A stretch of 64,000 bases of DNA from Bacillus dicomae (GTDB lineage: Bacteria > Bacillota > Bacilli > Bacillales > Bacillaceae_G), in contig NZ_VHIV01000011.1 in the NCBI RefSeq assembly GCF_006494425.1, positions 40,655 to 104,654 of the forward strand, written 5' to 3'. The position numbers and the translations under genes were made by a program. This document shows, in pieces, positions 50,056-60,296 of this stretch. How positions within the stretch are numbered: the first letter of the stretch is position 1; each line of letters starts with the position of its first letter. The notes below the pieces were generated by a model. It was not told the origin of the DNA. It saw only the letters and a list, made by a program, of their open reading frames with translations, and searched no databases.

Positions 50056-50288
50056 TGAGTAGATGACATACACAAAAAGGGAATTTCTACATATTTTAGG
50101 TACATAACTAAATTGGGTTGCAATTTTATATATTTAGGAAGGACTTTAAGTAGAAAAAGTATAGAAAACCAATAAGTGGTGTCATTTAATTATTTGTGGA
50201 AGTTACATTTTATTTCAAATAGGAACTACCTATTTTTATAAAAAGTGCTAAAATAGAAAAATGAAAACAATTGGTTAGGGTGATTTCA

Positions 50289-51374
50289 GTGACAAAAATT
50301 AAATTAGGTTTATTATATGGTGGAAAATCAGCTGAGCATCAAGTTTCGCTACAAACGGCTCTTGCTGCTATTAAAGCATTAAATCAAGATAAATTCGAGA
50401 TTCATCCAATTTATATTACGGAACAAGGTCAATGGGTGCGCGGTGAGCGTATTGAAGGTGAAGTAACGGATGTTGAAGTTCTAAAAATGAGCGGTGCAGA
50501 GAATGCAATTTCTCCGTTATCATTAAGTACAGAAATCATTCCATCTGCAGCTTCTGAGGAAAATGCTATCGATGTTATTTTCCCGTTACTACATGGACCA
50601 AATGGTGAAGATGGAACGGTTCAAGGATTATTAGAATTGATGAACATTCCTTATGTAGGAAACGGTGTTCTAGCGTCTGCTGCTGGTATGGATAAAGTTG
50701 TTATGAAAAACATCTTTGCAGAAGCTGGATTGAAACAAGCAAAATATGCATCATTCATTCGTAGCACATGGGAAAAAGATCGTGAAACAGCATATGAAAA
50801 AGTAGAAGAAGTATTAGGATATCCTTGCTTCGTAAAACCAGCAAACCTTGGTTCAAGTGTTGGTATTAATAAGTGTAAAAATCGTGAAGAGCTTGAGAAT
50901 GCATTTGAAGAGGCATTCCAATTTGACCGTAAAATTATTGTAGAAGAAAATATCGTTGGACGTGAAGTAGAAGTTGGTGTACTAGGTAATGATGAACCGA
51001 AATGTTCAGTTGTAGGTGAAATCGTACCGAAAAAAGACTTCTATGATTATAAATCGAAATACATCGATGGTGATACAGCGTTAATTATTCCAGCTGAAAT
51101 GACAGAAGAAGAGTCTAATGTTATTAAGCGAGATGCGATTATTGCATTCCAATCGTTAGATGGTGCTGGCTTAACACGAGCTGATTTCTTCTTAACGAAA
51201 GATGGAGAAGTATATATTAACGAAGTAAATACAATGCCAGGATTTACACCGTTTAGTATGTTCCCTCTATTATGGCAACATACTGGATTACCATATCCGG
51301 AATTAATTGAAGAGCTAATTCGTTTAGCGATTGAGCGTCACGAAGAAAAACAAAAAATTAAATATACAATCTAA
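50289..51374 (+). CDS. ddl: D-alanine--D-alanine ligase
   Basis: A 361-residue ATP-grasp enzyme joining two D-alanines for peptidoglycan precursors. N-terminal [20 protein letters not shown], the phosphate-binding [17 protein letters not shown], and the C-terminal metal and active-site segment [18 protein letters not shown] chose GTG 50289, which follows AGGGTGATTTC; an in-frame upstream GTG would add six residues. Followed by murF, whose product uses the dipeptide. Confidence 0.95.
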   Translation: MTKIKLGLLYGGKSAEHQVSLQTALAAIKALNQDKFEIHPIYITEQGQWVRGERIEGEVTDVEVLKMSGAENAISPLSLSTEIIPSAASEENAIDVIFPLLHGPNGEDGTVQGLLELMNIPYVGNGVLASAAGMDKVVMKNIFAEAGLKQAKYASFIRSTWEKDRETAYEKVEEVLGYPCFVKPANLGSSVGINKCKNREELENAFEEAFQFDRKIIVEENIVGREVEVGVLGNDEPKCSVVGEIVPKKDFYDYKSKYIDGDTALIIPAEMTEEESNVIKRDAIIAFQSLDGAGLTRADFFLTKDGEVYINEVNTMPGFTPFSMFPLLWQHTGLPYPELIEELIRLAIERHEEKQKIKYTI

Positions 51375-51384
51375 CAAAAAAGGA

Positions 51385-51417
51385 GGAGGCACTATTCAAA
51401 GGAATAGTGCTTCCTCT
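51385..51417 (+). other. Hairpin between ddl and murF
   Basis: GCACTATTC / GAATAGTGC with outer GAGG / CCTC, not followed by a T-run; could stabilise or attenuate the murF message. Confidence 0.5.
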
Positions 51418-51436
51418 ATGTAAGGAGTGTTTTTTT

Positions 51437-52813
51437 ATGATAAATCGAACGTTAAAACAAGTAGAACAAATGGTAAATGGTACGGGATTAGCAGAGCAGT
51501 ATGAGGGAATTACTATACAAGGAGTGTCTATTGATACGAGAAAAATCGAAAAAGGAAACTTATATGTTCCGATTCAAGGTGAACGTTTCGATGGACATGC
51601 TTTTGTGGATAAAGCTGTTGAAAATGGAGCTGTGGCAACATTGTGGATGAAGGATGTAGAAAATCCACCTGAGAATCTTCCAGTTATTTTTGTAGAAGAC
51701 ACGCTAGCGGCATTACAAATGTTAGCGAAAAACTATCGCGATCAATTGGATGTGAAAGTTATTGGTGTGACAGGTAGTAACGGTAAAACATCTACAAAAG
51801 ATATTGTAACAAGTCTTCTTGCGATTAAATTCAAAGTTCAAAAAACAGAAGGAAACTTCAATAACCATATCGGGTTACCTCTTACTATTTTAAACTTAGA
51901 AGAAAATACAGAAGTAGCTATATTAGAAATGGGTATGTCAAGCCGAGGAGAAATTGAATTCTTATCTAAATTAGCTCGTCCAAATGCAGCTATCATTACG
52001 AACATTGGTGAGGCACATTTAATGGACTTAGGCTCTCGTGAGGCAATTGCTGAAGCAAAATTAGAAATTGTGACAGGATTGCAAGAAGGTGGAGTGTTCG
52101 TATATAACGGAGATGAGCCATTATTAACAAATCGTGTTCCAGAAATGAATTTAATAGCTGAAACAGTTACATTTGGTGATGCTAGAGCAAACGATTACTA
52201 TCCAACGACTGTAACATTGCAAGCAACGGGGACACACTTTAAAATGAATAGAGAAGAAAACATTTCTTTCTATCTACCGGTATTAGGAAAGCACAATGTG
52301 TATAATACGCTTGCTTCTATGGCAATTGCGAAACATTTTGGTGTAACGTGGGAAGAGATGAAAGAAGGTTTAGTAACACTTCAAATGACAGGTATGCGTA
52401 TGGAAATTGTAAAAACAAATAGTGGATTAACAATTATCAATGATGCTTATAATGCAAGTCCGACAGCTATGGAAGCAGCATTCCACCTAATGAATGGTTT
52501 AGATGGATTCTCTAAAAAAATTGTCGTGCTAGGTGACATGTTAGAGCTTGGGGATCAAGAAGTACAGTTTCATTATGAAGTAGGTAAATTAATCGATCCC
52601 GCAAAGATTTCATACGTATTCACATATGGTAAATTAGGGGCTCAAATTGCTGAAGGAGCGAAAATTAATTTCCCTAATGAACGTGTAAAGGCGTATGATA
52701 ATAAAGAAGAGTTAGTAAAAGAGTTGCAAGCAGTAGTCGATGCGAAAGATGTTGTATTAGTAAAAGCATCTCGTGGTATGAAATTAGAAGAAGTAATTAC
52801 GATGTTGAAATAA
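51437..52813 (+). CDS. murF: UDP-N-acetylmuramoyl-tripeptide--D-alanyl-D-alanine ligase
   Basis: A 458-residue Mur ligase adding D-Ala-D-Ala to the UDP-MurNAc-tripeptide. Visible: N-terminal substrate domain (GVSIDTRKIEKGNLYVPIQG), ATP-binding GVTGSNGKTSTKDIV, NFNNHIGLPLTILN, EMGMSSRGEIEFLS, and NDAYNASPTAMEAA in the C-terminal domain. Start ATG 51437 lies behind TAAGGAG. Confidence 0.95.
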   Translation: MINRTLKQVEQMVNGTGLAEQYEGITIQGVSIDTRKIEKGNLYVPIQGERFDGHAFVDKAVENGAVATLWMKDVENPPENLPVIFVEDTLAALQMLAKNYRDQLDVKVIGVTGSNGKTSTKDIVTSLLAIKFKVQKTEGNFNNHIGLPLTILNLEENTEVAILEMGMSSRGEIEFLSKLARPNAAIITNIGEAHLMDLGSREAIAEAKLEIVTGLQEGGVFVYNGDEPLLTNRVPEMNLIAETVTFGDARANDYYPTTVTLQATGTHFKMNREENISFYLPVLGKHNVYNTLASMAIAKHFGVTWEEMKEGLVTLQMTGMRMEIVKTNSGLTIINDAYNASPTAMEAAFHLMNGLDGFSKKIVVLGDMLELGDQEVQFHYEVGKLIDPAKISYVFTYGKLGAQIAEGAKINFPNERVKAYDNKEELVKELQAVVDAKDVVLVKASRGMKLEEVITMLK

Positions 52814-52862
52814 TTGGTGTATATAAACAGGGATGATAGCTACGAAAATAGAAGAAACTTAT

Positions 52863-52876
52863 AATAAGCGCTTACA
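52863..52876. promoter_or_regulatory. cre-like site between murF and cshA
   Basis: On the minus strand TGTAAGCGCTTATT matches the CcpA consensus TGWAARCGYTWNCW at 13 of 14 positions. Confidence 0.45.
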
Positions 52877-53045
52877 GTAAATATAAAAAAAAATAAAAGT
52901 GAAGAAAAAAACTCTGAATATGAAAATAAGGTAACAGTTGGGTTTGCTTTTTACACATACAAAACTTATAATTGATAAAGTGTAATAACGTTTAGAAGTA
53001 TTTTCGCGAAGAATATACGCCCGTTTATATACGTGAGCATTCAGG

Positions 53046-53084
53046 AAAAGGGCTTTTCCGCAAATTCGGAAAACGCCTTTTTTT
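53046..53084 (+). terminator. Terminator or attenuator in the cshA leader
   Basis: AAAAGGGC-TTTTCCG / CGGAAAA-CGCCTTTT followed by TTTAAA, about 36 bp before the cshA start. Either it ends a short upstream RNA or it attenuates cshA; the gene start is too near for a full promoter afterwards. Confidence 0.75.
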
Positions 53085-53120
53085 AAATGATAAGTATAGG
53101 ATAGAAAAGGAGAAGTAACA

Positions 53121-54710
53121 TTGACAACATTTCGAGAATTAGGATTAAGTGAGTCTTTACTGCAATCTGTTGAAAGTATGGGCTTTGAAGAGGCTACGCC
53201 GATTCAAGCTGAAACAATTCCACATGCATTGCAAGGTAAAGATATTATTGGGCAAGCACAAACAGGTACAGGGAAAACAGCAGCATTCGGATTACCACTA
53301 TTAGACAAAGTGGATACAAATAAAGAAGCAGTTCAAGGTATTGTTATCGCGCCAACGCGTGAATTAGCAATTCAAGTTGGAGAAGAGCTATACAAAATTG
53401 GTAAACATAAACGCGTTCGTATTTTACCAATCTATGGTGGTCAAGATATTAACCGCCAAATTCGTGCTCTAAAAAAACACCCACACATTATTGTTGGTAC
53501 GCCGGGTCGTATTTTAGATCATATTAACCGTAAAACACTTCGCCTACAAAACGTAGAGACAGTTGTTCTTGATGAAGCGGATGAAATGTTAAACATGGGC
53601 TTCATTGAAGATATTGAAGCGATTTTAACAGATGTGCCAGAAACACATCAAACATTATTATTCTCAGCGACAATGCCAGATCCAATCCGTCGTATTGCTG
53701 AGCGTTTCATGACTGAGCCTCAACACATTAAAGTAAAAGCAAAAGAAGTAACAATGCCAAACATTCAGCAGTTCTATTTAGAAGTGCAAGAAAAGAAAAA
53801 GTTTGACGTGTTAACACGCTTACTAGATATTCAATCTCCAGAGCTTGCAATCGTATTCGGTCGTACAAAGCGTCGTGTTGATGAATTATCAGAAGCATTA
53901 AACTTACGTGGTTATGCAGCAGAAGGTATTCATGGTGACTTAACACAGGCGAAACGTATGTCTGTATTACGTAAATTTAAAGAAGGTGCTATTGAAGTTC
54001 TTGTTGCAACAGACGTTGCTGCACGTGGTCTTGATATTTCAGGCGTAACACACGTATACAACTTCGATATCCCACAAGATCCAGAATCATACGTTCACCG
54101 TATCGGTCGTACTGGTCGTGCAGGTAAAAAAGGTATTGCAATGCTATTTGTAACACCACGTGAATCAGGACAATTAAAAAATATCGAGCGTACAACAAAA
54201 CGTAAAGTTGACCGTATGGAAGCACCGACACTTGACGAGGCATTAGAAGGTCAACAACGTTTAATCGCTGAAAAGCTTCAAAACACAATCCAAAATGAGA
54301 ACTTATCATACTACAAGCGTATTGCAGAAGAAATGTTAGAAGAGAACGACTCTGTAACAGTAGTAGCTGCTGCTTTAAAAATGATGACTAAAGAGCCGGA
54401 TACAACTCCAATCGCTTTAACATCAGAACCACCAGTTGTTTCAAGAGGTGGCGGTTCTAAAAAACGCGGTGGTAACGGAGGCGGATACCGTGATGGTAAC
54501 CGTAATCGTAGCCGTGATGGACGTGGCGGTGGCGATGGTCGTAACCGTGATCGCAATCGTGATGGACGTAATCGTGACGGTAACCGTGATCGCAATCGTG
54601 AAGGTAGCCGTGATGGTAACCGCGGTCGTCGTGGAGAAGGTCAAGGTCGCCCAGGATCTTCAAACGGACGCGGCGAAAGAAAACATCATAGCCGTAAGCC
54701 ACAAGCTTAA
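53121..54710 (+). CDS. cshA: DEAD-box RNA helicase CshA
   Basis: A 529-residue ATP-dependent RNA helicase: Q motif ([14 protein letters not shown]), motif [11 protein letters not shown], motif Ia [12 protein letters not shown] box [13 protein letters not shown] motif [17 protein letters not shown], so both RecA-like domains are complete. The last ~90 residues are a low-complexity Arg/Gly/Asn/Asp tail built of NRD, RDG and RNR repeats that should bind RNA. CshA works in ribosome assembly and with the RNA degradosome, especially in the cold. TTG start 53121 follows AAAAGGAGAAG. Its ~300-bp leader contains a terminator-like hairpin. Confidence 0.95.
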   Translation: MTTFRELGLSESLLQSVESMGFEEATPIQAETIPHALQGKDIIGQAQTGTGKTAAFGLPLLDKVDTNKEAVQGIVIAPTRELAIQVGEELYKIGKHKRVRILPIYGGQDINRQIRALKKHPHIIVGTPGRILDHINRKTLRLQNVETVVLDEADEMLNMGFIEDIEAILTDVPETHQTLLFSATMPDPIRRIAERFMTEPQHIKVKAKEVTMPNIQQFYLEVQEKKKFDVLTRLLDIQSPELAIVFGRTKRRVDELSEALNLRGYAAEGIHGDLTQAKRMSVLRKFKEGAIEVLVATDVAARGLDISGVTHVYNFDIPQDPESYVHRIGRTGRAGKKGIAMLFVTPRESGQLKNIERTTKRKVDRMEAPTLDEALEGQQRLIAEKLQNTIQNENLSYYKRIAEEMLEENDSVTVVAAALKMMTKEPDTTPIALTSEPPVVSRGGGSKKRGGNGGGYRDGNRNRSRDGRGGGDGRNRDRNRDGRNRDGNRDRNREGSRDGNRGRRGEGQGRPGSSNGRGERKHHSRKPQA

Positions 54711-54714
54711 TAAT

Positions 54715-54752
54715 AAAAAAAGAGAATGCCCTTTTCCGGCATTCTCTTTTTT
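54715..54752 (+). terminator. Terminator of cshA
   Basis: AAAAAAAGAGAATGCC / GGCATTCTCTTTTTT. Confidence 0.92.
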
Positions 54753-54806
54753 TATTTCTGTAATTGTGCATACTACATAATAACTTGTGTAGAAATGAGG
54801 TGCTAC

Positions 54807-55769
54807 ATGCTTGTAAGACTTGGGTATGTTGCGATGAGTGTACATTTAAAAAATGCATCTCCGTCTCAAACGATGACGTACGCGCAGTTTCAAAAAATAG
54901 ATGATCGGGAAGCAGCGATTCGTAAACTTGAAAGAATTGCTAATTCGAATTTGGAAAATTGCTTACGGTTATTAAAACATAATAAAGGCCATGATATATC
55001 CTTTTTTCGACTTAGTTCTAAGTTGATTCCTTTAGCGAATCATGAGGAGTTGTTAGAGTGGAACTACATTCGTCCCTTAAAAGAAAATTTAAAAGTGCTA
55101 GGTGAGTACGCTATTCGAATGAATATGCGTATTGATTTTCATCCAGATCATTTTGTTGTACTCAATTCACCTGAGGAGAGTATTTTTAAACAATCTGTCA
55201 AGACATTACAAATGCATAGAAAATTATTAAAAGGTATGGGGATTGAACATAAGCAACGATGTGTAATGCATGTTGGGGGTGGATATAAGGATAAAGAGCT
55301 CGCATTAGAGCGTTTTATAGAGAATTGGTCTAATGTCCCAAGAGGTATTCAGGAAATGATTATGTTAGAAAATGATGATACAACTTTTACGCTCGAAGAA
55401 ACATTATATTTAGGAGAAAAATTGGACATCCCTGTTGTATTTGATTTACATCACCACATGATGAATCATGATCGAGAAGATTGGCATGAAGATTGGGCGC
55501 GTGTTGTACATACGTGGGAATCGTCTTTGTTACCAGTGAAAATGCATATCTCTAGCCCTAGAGAGGGAAAAGATCCGAGAGCACATGCAGACTTTATTGA
55601 TGTAGATACTTTTTTATCTTTTTTAAAAAAGATAAAGGGAAGTGTTCCGCAAATTGATTGTATGATTGAAGCGAAGAAGAAGGATGAGTCTTTATTTCAA
55701 CTCATGAGGGATTTAAGTGAACAAACAGATGTGGAAATTATCGATGGTGCGAGCTTTTATATTAAATGA
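54807..55769 (+). CDS. uvsE: UV damage endonuclease
   Basis: A 320-residue TIM-barrel nuclease that incises next to UV photoproducts as an alternative to UvrABC. Family hallmarks: N-terminal VRLGYVAMSVHLKNASPSQT, RIDFHPDHFVVLNSP, the metal-binding MLENDD and FDLHHHMMNH, and IEAKKKDESLFQLM near the end. ATG 54807 follows GAGGTG. The last codons form the left arm of its own terminator. Confidence 0.93.
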   Translation: MLVRLGYVAMSVHLKNASPSQTMTYAQFQKIDDREAAIRKLERIANSNLENCLRLLKHNKGHDISFFRLSSKLIPLANHEELLEWNYIRPLKENLKVLGEYAIRMNMRIDFHPDHFVVLNSPEESIFKQSVKTLQMHRKLLKGMGIEHKQRCVMHVGGGYKDKELALERFIENWSNVPRGIQEMIMLENDDTTFTLEETLYLGEKLDIPVVFDLHHHMMNHDREDWHEDWARVVHTWESSLLPVKMHISSPREGKDPRAHADFIDVDTFLSFLKKIKGSVPQIDCMIEAKKKDESLFQLMRDLSEQTDVEIIDGASFYIK

Positions 55770-55782
55770 GCTCTGCACCATC
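55741..55782 (+). terminator. Terminator of uvsE, overlapping its coding end
   Basis: TCGATGGTGC-GAGC / GCTC-TGCACCATCGA followed by GTTTTTTT; the left arm lies within the last ten codons. Confidence 0.85.
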
Positions 55783-55790
55783 GAGTTTTT

Positions 55791-55939
55791 TTGCCCCGCA
55801 TTAACGGGCAGTAAGACTCCTACCTCAAGATTTGGTGAATACGAGGGGGAGGTGGGAGATCAACTGCCCGTAAAAGCCCGATTGGTTCAACTAATAATCA
55901 ATGGGGGGTGGACAAAACTCCCACTGATTAAAGTTTCAC
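55791..55939 (-). repeat. bcr1-like interspersed repeat, copy 2
   Basis: Minus-strand reading GTGAAACTTTAATCAGTGGG ... GTTGAACCAATCGGGCTTTT ... CTTACTGCCCGTTAATGCGG aligns along its whole length with the plus-strand element at 13151-13303, including both hairpins. Its first bases overlap the end of the rhomboid gene, as copy 1 overlaps the end of yvgK. Confidence 0.75.
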
Positions 55940-56484
55940 TTTATTAATAAAGGAGTGCAAATACCACCAATGATCAATCCTGTTAAATGGCTGATAGGAT
56001 TGGCAGAAGGATTGAAGAAAGTGAATAGTAGTAATATACATATCATAATTGAAAAAAGAGCAATGTCTCTCGGATTGGAAGAACGATATCGACTATACAA
56101 TAGAAATAATTGTGCACCTAGCAGTCCAAAAATACCACCAGATGCTCCGGCATGAATATATTCAAGGGGCATAATAAGATAAGAAGAAATATTTCCAAGA
56201 ATGCCAGAAAGGAAAAAAATAATGATAAAAGAAAAGTGCCCTAGTTGTTTTTCAATAGAAGAGCCAAGTATAAATAAACAAATACTATTAGAAAGAAAAT
56301 GTTGTAAGTCTACATGTACAAGCAGGGAAGTTATGAGACGCCACCATTCTCCTTTAGCGATATATTCATTATAGGCTGCCATAGGAAAGAGAAAAAAGTC
56401 GCCTAACATAATCATGACTAACTGTATGAGAAGTAAAGCGATGACAATTGGTTGTAAGGAAATGCGAGTAGATGGTATTAGCAT
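55936..56484 (-). CDS. Rhomboid-family intramembrane protease
   Basis: A 182-residue membrane protein with six hydrophobic segments. Catalytic Ser in GASGGIFGLLG and catalytic His in NPISHLTGL; HVDLQHFLSNSICL supplies the conserved His and Asn of the oxyanion region. Cleaves membrane substrates inside the bilayer; substrate unknown. Corresponds by position to B. subtilis ydcA upstream of acpS, but transcribed divergently. The stop codon abuts the repeat element. Confidence 0.88.
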   Translation of the reverse strand: MLIPSTRISLQPIVIALLLIQLVMIMLGDFFLFPMAAYNEYIAKGEWWRLITSLLVHVDLQHFLSNSICLFILGSSIEKQLGHFSFIIIFFLSGILGNISSYLIMPLEYIHAGASGGIFGLLGAQLFLLYSRYRSSNPRDIALFSIMICILLLFTFFNPSANPISHLTGLIIGGICTPLLIK

Positions 56485-56576
56485 GTTGTGAGTATCACTC
56501 CTTTTGCATCAGAAAGATTCTCTGTTATTCTTACAATATGAAAAAAGAAAGTTAAATAGAAGAAGGGGATTTTGAA

Positions 56577-56936
56577 ATGATTGTAGGGATTGGAATCGAT
56601 ATTATTGAATTGAACCGAATTGAAAAAATGCTAGATGGAAAGCTTAAATTTATGGAACGTATTTTAACTGAAAGTGAGCGTAATGTTGCTAAGGAGCTGA
56701 AAGGAAGTCGCCTTACCGAGTTTGTAGCTGGAAGATTTGCAGCGAAAGAGGCGTATTCAAAAGCGGTAGGAACTGGTATTGGGAAAGAAGTGAGTTTTTT
56801 AGATATTGAAGTAAAAAATGATGAGAGAGGTAAGCCAATTCTTGTTACAGGTACAGAGCATATTGTTCATTTATCAATTAGCCATAGCAAGGAGTTTGCT
56901 GTTGCTCAAGTTGTTTTAGAAAGCTCGTCACGCTAG
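56577..56936 (+). CDS. acpS: Holo-acyl-carrier-protein synthase
   Basis: A 119-residue phosphopantetheinyl transferase that activates ACP with coenzyme A. N-terminal GIGIDIIELNRIEKML (catalytic Asp) and FVAGRFAAKEAYSKAVGTGI (metal-binding Glu and Lys), then HLSISHSKEFAVAQVVL. Standard length; GGGGATTTTGAA before the ATG. Followed by ydcC and alr as in B. subtilis. Confidence 0.95.
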   Translation: MIVGIGIDIIELNRIEKMLDGKLKFMERILTESERNVAKELKGSRLTEFVAGRFAAKEAYSKAVGTGIGKEVSFLDIEVKNDERGKPILVTGTEHIVHLSISHSKEFAVAQVVLESSSR

Positions 56937-57029
56937 TCTGCATATTTTATATCTTTGTCTCATATATTTGAGGTAGCGATAAGGAAGGCAAATCTTCCAT
57001 TCATTTATAGGGGCAAAGGGGCTGAAGTG

Positions 57030-58043
57030 ATGAAAAGGCGTCTGTTTTTAGTTCTTGTCGGTTTATTAACCGTTTTTGTGTTGGCGGGTTGTATGGAAAA
57101 GAAACAAGATGATGTTGTGAGAGATTTAGAGGCGAAAGTAAAAGGGTTGAAAAGTTATCAAGCTGAGGCAAAATTATCTATTAAAACAGGGAATGAGCCT
57201 CAGGAGTATAATGTAGAGATTTGGCATAAGGAACCTTCTTTTTATCGGGTGAACTTACAGAATGCGAAAAAAGATCAAAGTCAAATTATTTTAAGAAATG
57301 AAGAAGGGGTATTTGTATTAACGCCGGCGCTTAATAAGAGTTTCCGTTTCCAAAGTGATTGGCCGCAAAATAGTAGTCAGGCTTATTTATATGAATCACT
57401 TGTGAGAGATATTTTGCAGGATAAGAAAAATCTTACTTTCGAGAAAACAGATAAGTATTATATTTTTAAAACGAAAACAAACTATCAACATCAAAATATG
57501 TTGCCAAGACAAGAAATTACATTGAAGAAAAGTGATTTAACGCCAGTTTCGGTGAAGTTAATGGATAATGATCAAAATGTTCTTGTGAAAGTAGATTTCT
57601 CTAAAGTGAAATTCGATGCGAAATTTGATAAAGGGGCATTTGATACGAAACAAAATATGTCTAGAGCGCAAGTAGATGTTCAAACAACCGCGAAAGAAGA
57701 CAAACCATTTGCTATTTTATATCCACGTGACACGCCGCAAGGTATGGTTTTGAAAGATGAAAAAGAGTTGAAGACAGACAGTGGCAAGCGTGCGATACTC
57801 ACATACACTGGAAATAAGAAATCCTTTACTTTAATACAAGAAAAGGCAAAAGTTGCAGAGGCTTCGTCATCGATAAGTGTAAGCGGAGAATTGGTTGATC
57901 TTGGCTTCACGATTGGAGCGTTGACGAAAGATTCTTTAACGTGGTCGCATAACGGAGTAGAATATATGCTCGTGTCTAAAGGTTTAGAGCCGAAGGAGCT
58001 ATTAATGGTCGCTCGTTCAGTTACAGAGAAGCAAGTGAAGTAA
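57030..58043 (+). CDS. ydcC: YdcC-type sporulation-associated lipoprotein, LolA-like
   Basis: A 337-residue lipoprotein (lipobox VLAGC, Cys21) with a LolA-like beta-sheet region (LKSYQAEAKLSIKTGNEPQE, VEIWHKEPSFYRVNLQNAKK) and a C-terminal DUF4367-like segment (LVDLGFTIGALTKDSLTWSH). The synteny acpS-ydcC-alr is that of B. subtilis, where ydcC is a sporulation gene of unknown function. ATG 57030 follows AAAGGGGCTGAAG; a longer upstream frame lacks a signal peptide. Confidence 0.85.
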   Translation: MKRRLFLVLVGLLTVFVLAGCMEKKQDDVVRDLEAKVKGLKSYQAEAKLSIKTGNEPQEYNVEIWHKEPSFYRVNLQNAKKDQSQIILRNEEGVFVLTPALNKSFRFQSDWPQNSSQAYLYESLVRDILQDKKNLTFEKTDKYYIFKTKTNYQHQNMLPRQEITLKKSDLTPVSVKLMDNDQNVLVKVDFSKVKFDAKFDKGAFDTKQNMSRAQVDVQTTAKEDKPFAILYPRDTPQGMVLKDEKELKTDSGKRAILTYTGNKKSFTLIQEKAKVAEASSSISVSGELVDLGFTIGALTKDSLTWSHNGVEYMLVSKGLEPKELLMVARSVTEKQVK

Positions 58044-58051
58044 ACTTCTTA

Positions 58052-58078
58052 GACGTGGTGATATATGTGCACCACGTC
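58052..58078 (+). terminator. Terminator of acpS-ydcC
   Basis: GACGTGGTG / CACCACGTC then TTTTCTTA. Confidence 0.85.
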
Positions 58079-58161
58079 TTTTCTTAGTTTGAAGGGCGGA
58101 TTTCATAAAAGAAGCATATAAAAGAATAAGCTTCGCATATCGTGTATAAGGAAGTGTATTT

Positions 58162-59331
58162 ATGGAAGAAGCGCCATTTTACCGTGACACTTGGGTGGAA
58201 GTGGATTTAGATGCGATCTATAACAATCTCACACATATTAAAAATTTCATTCCAAGTGATGTAGAGATTTTTGCCGTTGTTAAAGGGAATGCATATGGGC
58301 ACGATTATGTACCGGTGGCTAAAACAGCATTAGAAGCGGGGGCGACAAGGTTAGCTGTTGCGTTCTTAGATGAAGCTTTAGTGCTTCGAAGAGCTGGTAT
58401 TACTGCGCCAATTTTGGTGTTAGGTCCTTCTCCTCCTCGTGATATAAATGTAGCTGCTGAAAATGATGTAGCATTAACTGTTTTTCAAAAGGAATGGGTA
58501 GATGAAGCAATTAAACTTTGGGATGGTTCGTCTACGATGAAATACCATATTAATTTCGATAGTGGTATGGGGAGAATTGGAATACGTGAACGTAAAGAAT
58601 TAAAAGGATTTTTAAAAAGCTTAGAAGGTGCACCATTCTTAGAATTGGAAGGAGTTTATACGCATTTTGCAACAGCAGATGAGGTGGAGACTTCTTACTT
58701 TGATAAGCAATATAACACATTTTTGGAGCAGTTAAGTTGGTTGAAAGAATTCGGAGTGGATCCTAAGTTTGTTCATACAGCTAATAGTGCTGCAACGCTA
58801 CGTTTTCAAGGGATTACATTTAATGCAGTACGAATTGGCATTGCGATGTATGGGTTATCTCCATCTGTAGAAATACGCCCTTTTTTACCGTTTAAATTAG
58901 AACCAGCGCTATCATTGCATACGAAGGTTGCTCATATTAAACAGGTGATTAAAGGGGATGGAATTAGTTATAACGTCACTTATCGAACGAAAACTGAAGA
59001 ATGGATTGCGACCGTTGCAATTGGTTATGCAGATGGCTGGCTTAGAAGATTACAAGGATTTGAAGTACTTGTAAATGGTAAAAGGGTACCGATTGTAGGG
59101 CGAGTAACGATGGATCAATTCATGATTCACCTTCCTTGTGAAGTGCCTCTTGGTACGAAAGTTACACTTATTGGAAGGCAAGGAGATGAATATATTAGCG
59201 CTACAGAGGTTGCGGAATATTCAGGGACTATTAATTATGAAATTATTACGACGATTAGTTTTCGTGTGCCGAGAATATTTATACGGAATGGCAAAGTTGT
59301 GGAAGTAATTAATTATTTGAACGATATATAG
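58162..59331 (+). CDS. alr: Alanine racemase
   Basis: A 389-residue PLP enzyme making D-alanine for the cell wall. PLP lysine K41 in AVVKGNAYGHD, catalytic Tyr in GDGISYNVTYRT, substrate loop RIGIAMYGLSP, C-terminal beta domain with GRVTMDQFMIHLP. ATG 58162 follows AAGGAAG. Upstream of the ndoAI-ndoA toxin-antitoxin genes, as in B. subtilis (dal/alrA). Confidence 0.95.
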   Translation: MEEAPFYRDTWVEVDLDAIYNNLTHIKNFIPSDVEIFAVVKGNAYGHDYVPVAKTALEAGATRLAVAFLDEALVLRRAGITAPILVLGPSPPRDINVAAENDVALTVFQKEWVDEAIKLWDGSSTMKYHINFDSGMGRIGIRERKELKGFLKSLEGAPFLELEGVYTHFATADEVETSYFDKQYNTFLEQLSWLKEFGVDPKFVHTANSAATLRFQGITFNAVRIGIAMYGLSPSVEIRPFLPFKLEPALSLHTKVAHIKQVIKGDGISYNVTYRTKTEEWIATVAIGYADGWLRRLQGFEVLVNGKRVPIVGRVTMDQFMIHLPCEVPLGTKVTLIGRQGDEYISATEVAEYSGTINYEIITTISFRVPRIFIRNGKVVEVINYLNDI

Positions 59332-59641
59332 AAGGTAGTATGATTTGCTTCTTGTCATGTGAGAGAACTGTTCATTGGTTAAGAATAAGTTCGTTTTTGA
59401 CGAGAAGCTTTTTACTTATAGTTACTTTTAACATAATATAACGTGAATTTTGCGGAGGAACTCTCATGTTTCTTGCTTGTCATGAGATAAAAAATAAAAG
59501 AATATGAATGTTTTGTTTGTGAATTGGAAAACATAAGCAAGGAATAAGGAAGTCTTTGCAACAGGCTCCATACAATGGTATTATTACAATAGGTGTCATA
59601 TATATATTTGGGTGTGTAGTTGACGGTGGAGGTGTATTTTT
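59332..59641. other. Intergenic region between alr and ndoAI
   Basis: 310 bp. It contains two similar segments, CTTGTCATGTGAGAGAA (from about 59352) and CTTGTCATGAGATAAAA (from about 59475), and a TATATATATTTGGGTG tract before the GTG start of ndoAI with GGTGGAGGTG as ribosome-binding site. No clear terminator after alr and no gene. Confidence 0.4.
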
Positions 59642-59929
59642 GTGTCCGAATCAAGTGTAACTACTGAAATCGTGGTTCGGTTGCCAAAGCAAATGGTAAC
59701 GGAATTGGACGGAATTGGAAAACAAGAGAATAAGAATCGCCATGAACTAATTTGCCAGGCAACACAACTGTTATTGCGTCAACATAAGACGAAGAAACGC
59801 TACCAACATGAATCAATGCGACGTGGGTACATTGAAATGGGAAAAATTAATCTTGGTATTGCATCTGAAGCTTTCTTAGCAGAGTATGAAGCAGCTCATA
59901 CAGTAGAACGCTTAGTTAGCGGGGGGTAA
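59642..59929 (+). CDS. ndoAI: EndoAI antitoxin (ribbon-helix-helix)
   Basis: A 95-residue antitoxin: N-terminal ribbon-helix-helix DNA-binding domain ([20 protein letters not shown]), then a C-terminal helix that binds and neutralises the EndoA toxin ([20 protein letters not shown]). GTG start behind GGTGGAGG. It precedes the toxin gene by 4 bp; the pair should repress its own promoter. Confidence 0.93.
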   Translation: MSESSVTTEIVVRLPKQMVTELDGIGKQENKNRHELICQATQLLLRQHKTKKRYQHESMRRGYIEMGKINLGIASEAFLAEYEAAHTVERLVSGG

Positions 59930-59933
59930 TATT

Positions 59934-60284
59934 TTGATTGTAAAACGCGGCGACGTGTATTTTGCAGACCTTTCCCCAGTTGTTGGTTCTGAGCAAGGAG
60001 GCGTTCGTCCGGTTCTTGTCATTCAAAATGACATCGGAAATCGTTTTAGTCCAACGGTGATTGTAGCGGCTATTACTGCACAGATTCAAAAAGCGAAATT
60101 ACCCACTCATGTGGAAATTGATGCGAAAAAGTACGGTTTTGAGAGAGATTCTGTTATTTTACTTGAGCAGATTCGAACAATCGATAAGCAGCGCTTAACG
60201 GATAAAATCACTCACTTAGATGAAGTGATGATGATTCGTGTAGATGAAGCGCTACAAATTAGTTTAGGACTAATAGATTTTTAA
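59934..60284 (+). CDS. ndoA: EndoA toxin, MazF-family mRNA interferase
   Basis: A 116-residue endoribonuclease cleaving mRNA at UACAU in Bacillus. Family catalytic residues are visible as Arg25 in GGVRPVLV and Thr48 in VAAIT; N-terminal [20 protein letters not shown] is highly conserved. TTG start 59934 behind GGGGGGTAAT, overlapping the end of the antitoxin gene region so that the antitoxin is translated first. Followed by a terminator. Confidence 0.95.
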
Positions 60285-60296
60285 ATCGGCAGTTTA

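Noticed and set aside
54311-54644. Minus-strand frames over the cshA tail, and the +1 frame at 54436-54780
   Set aside because: They arise from the repetitive Arg/Gly codons of cshA; composition is low-complexity and no start signals are present.
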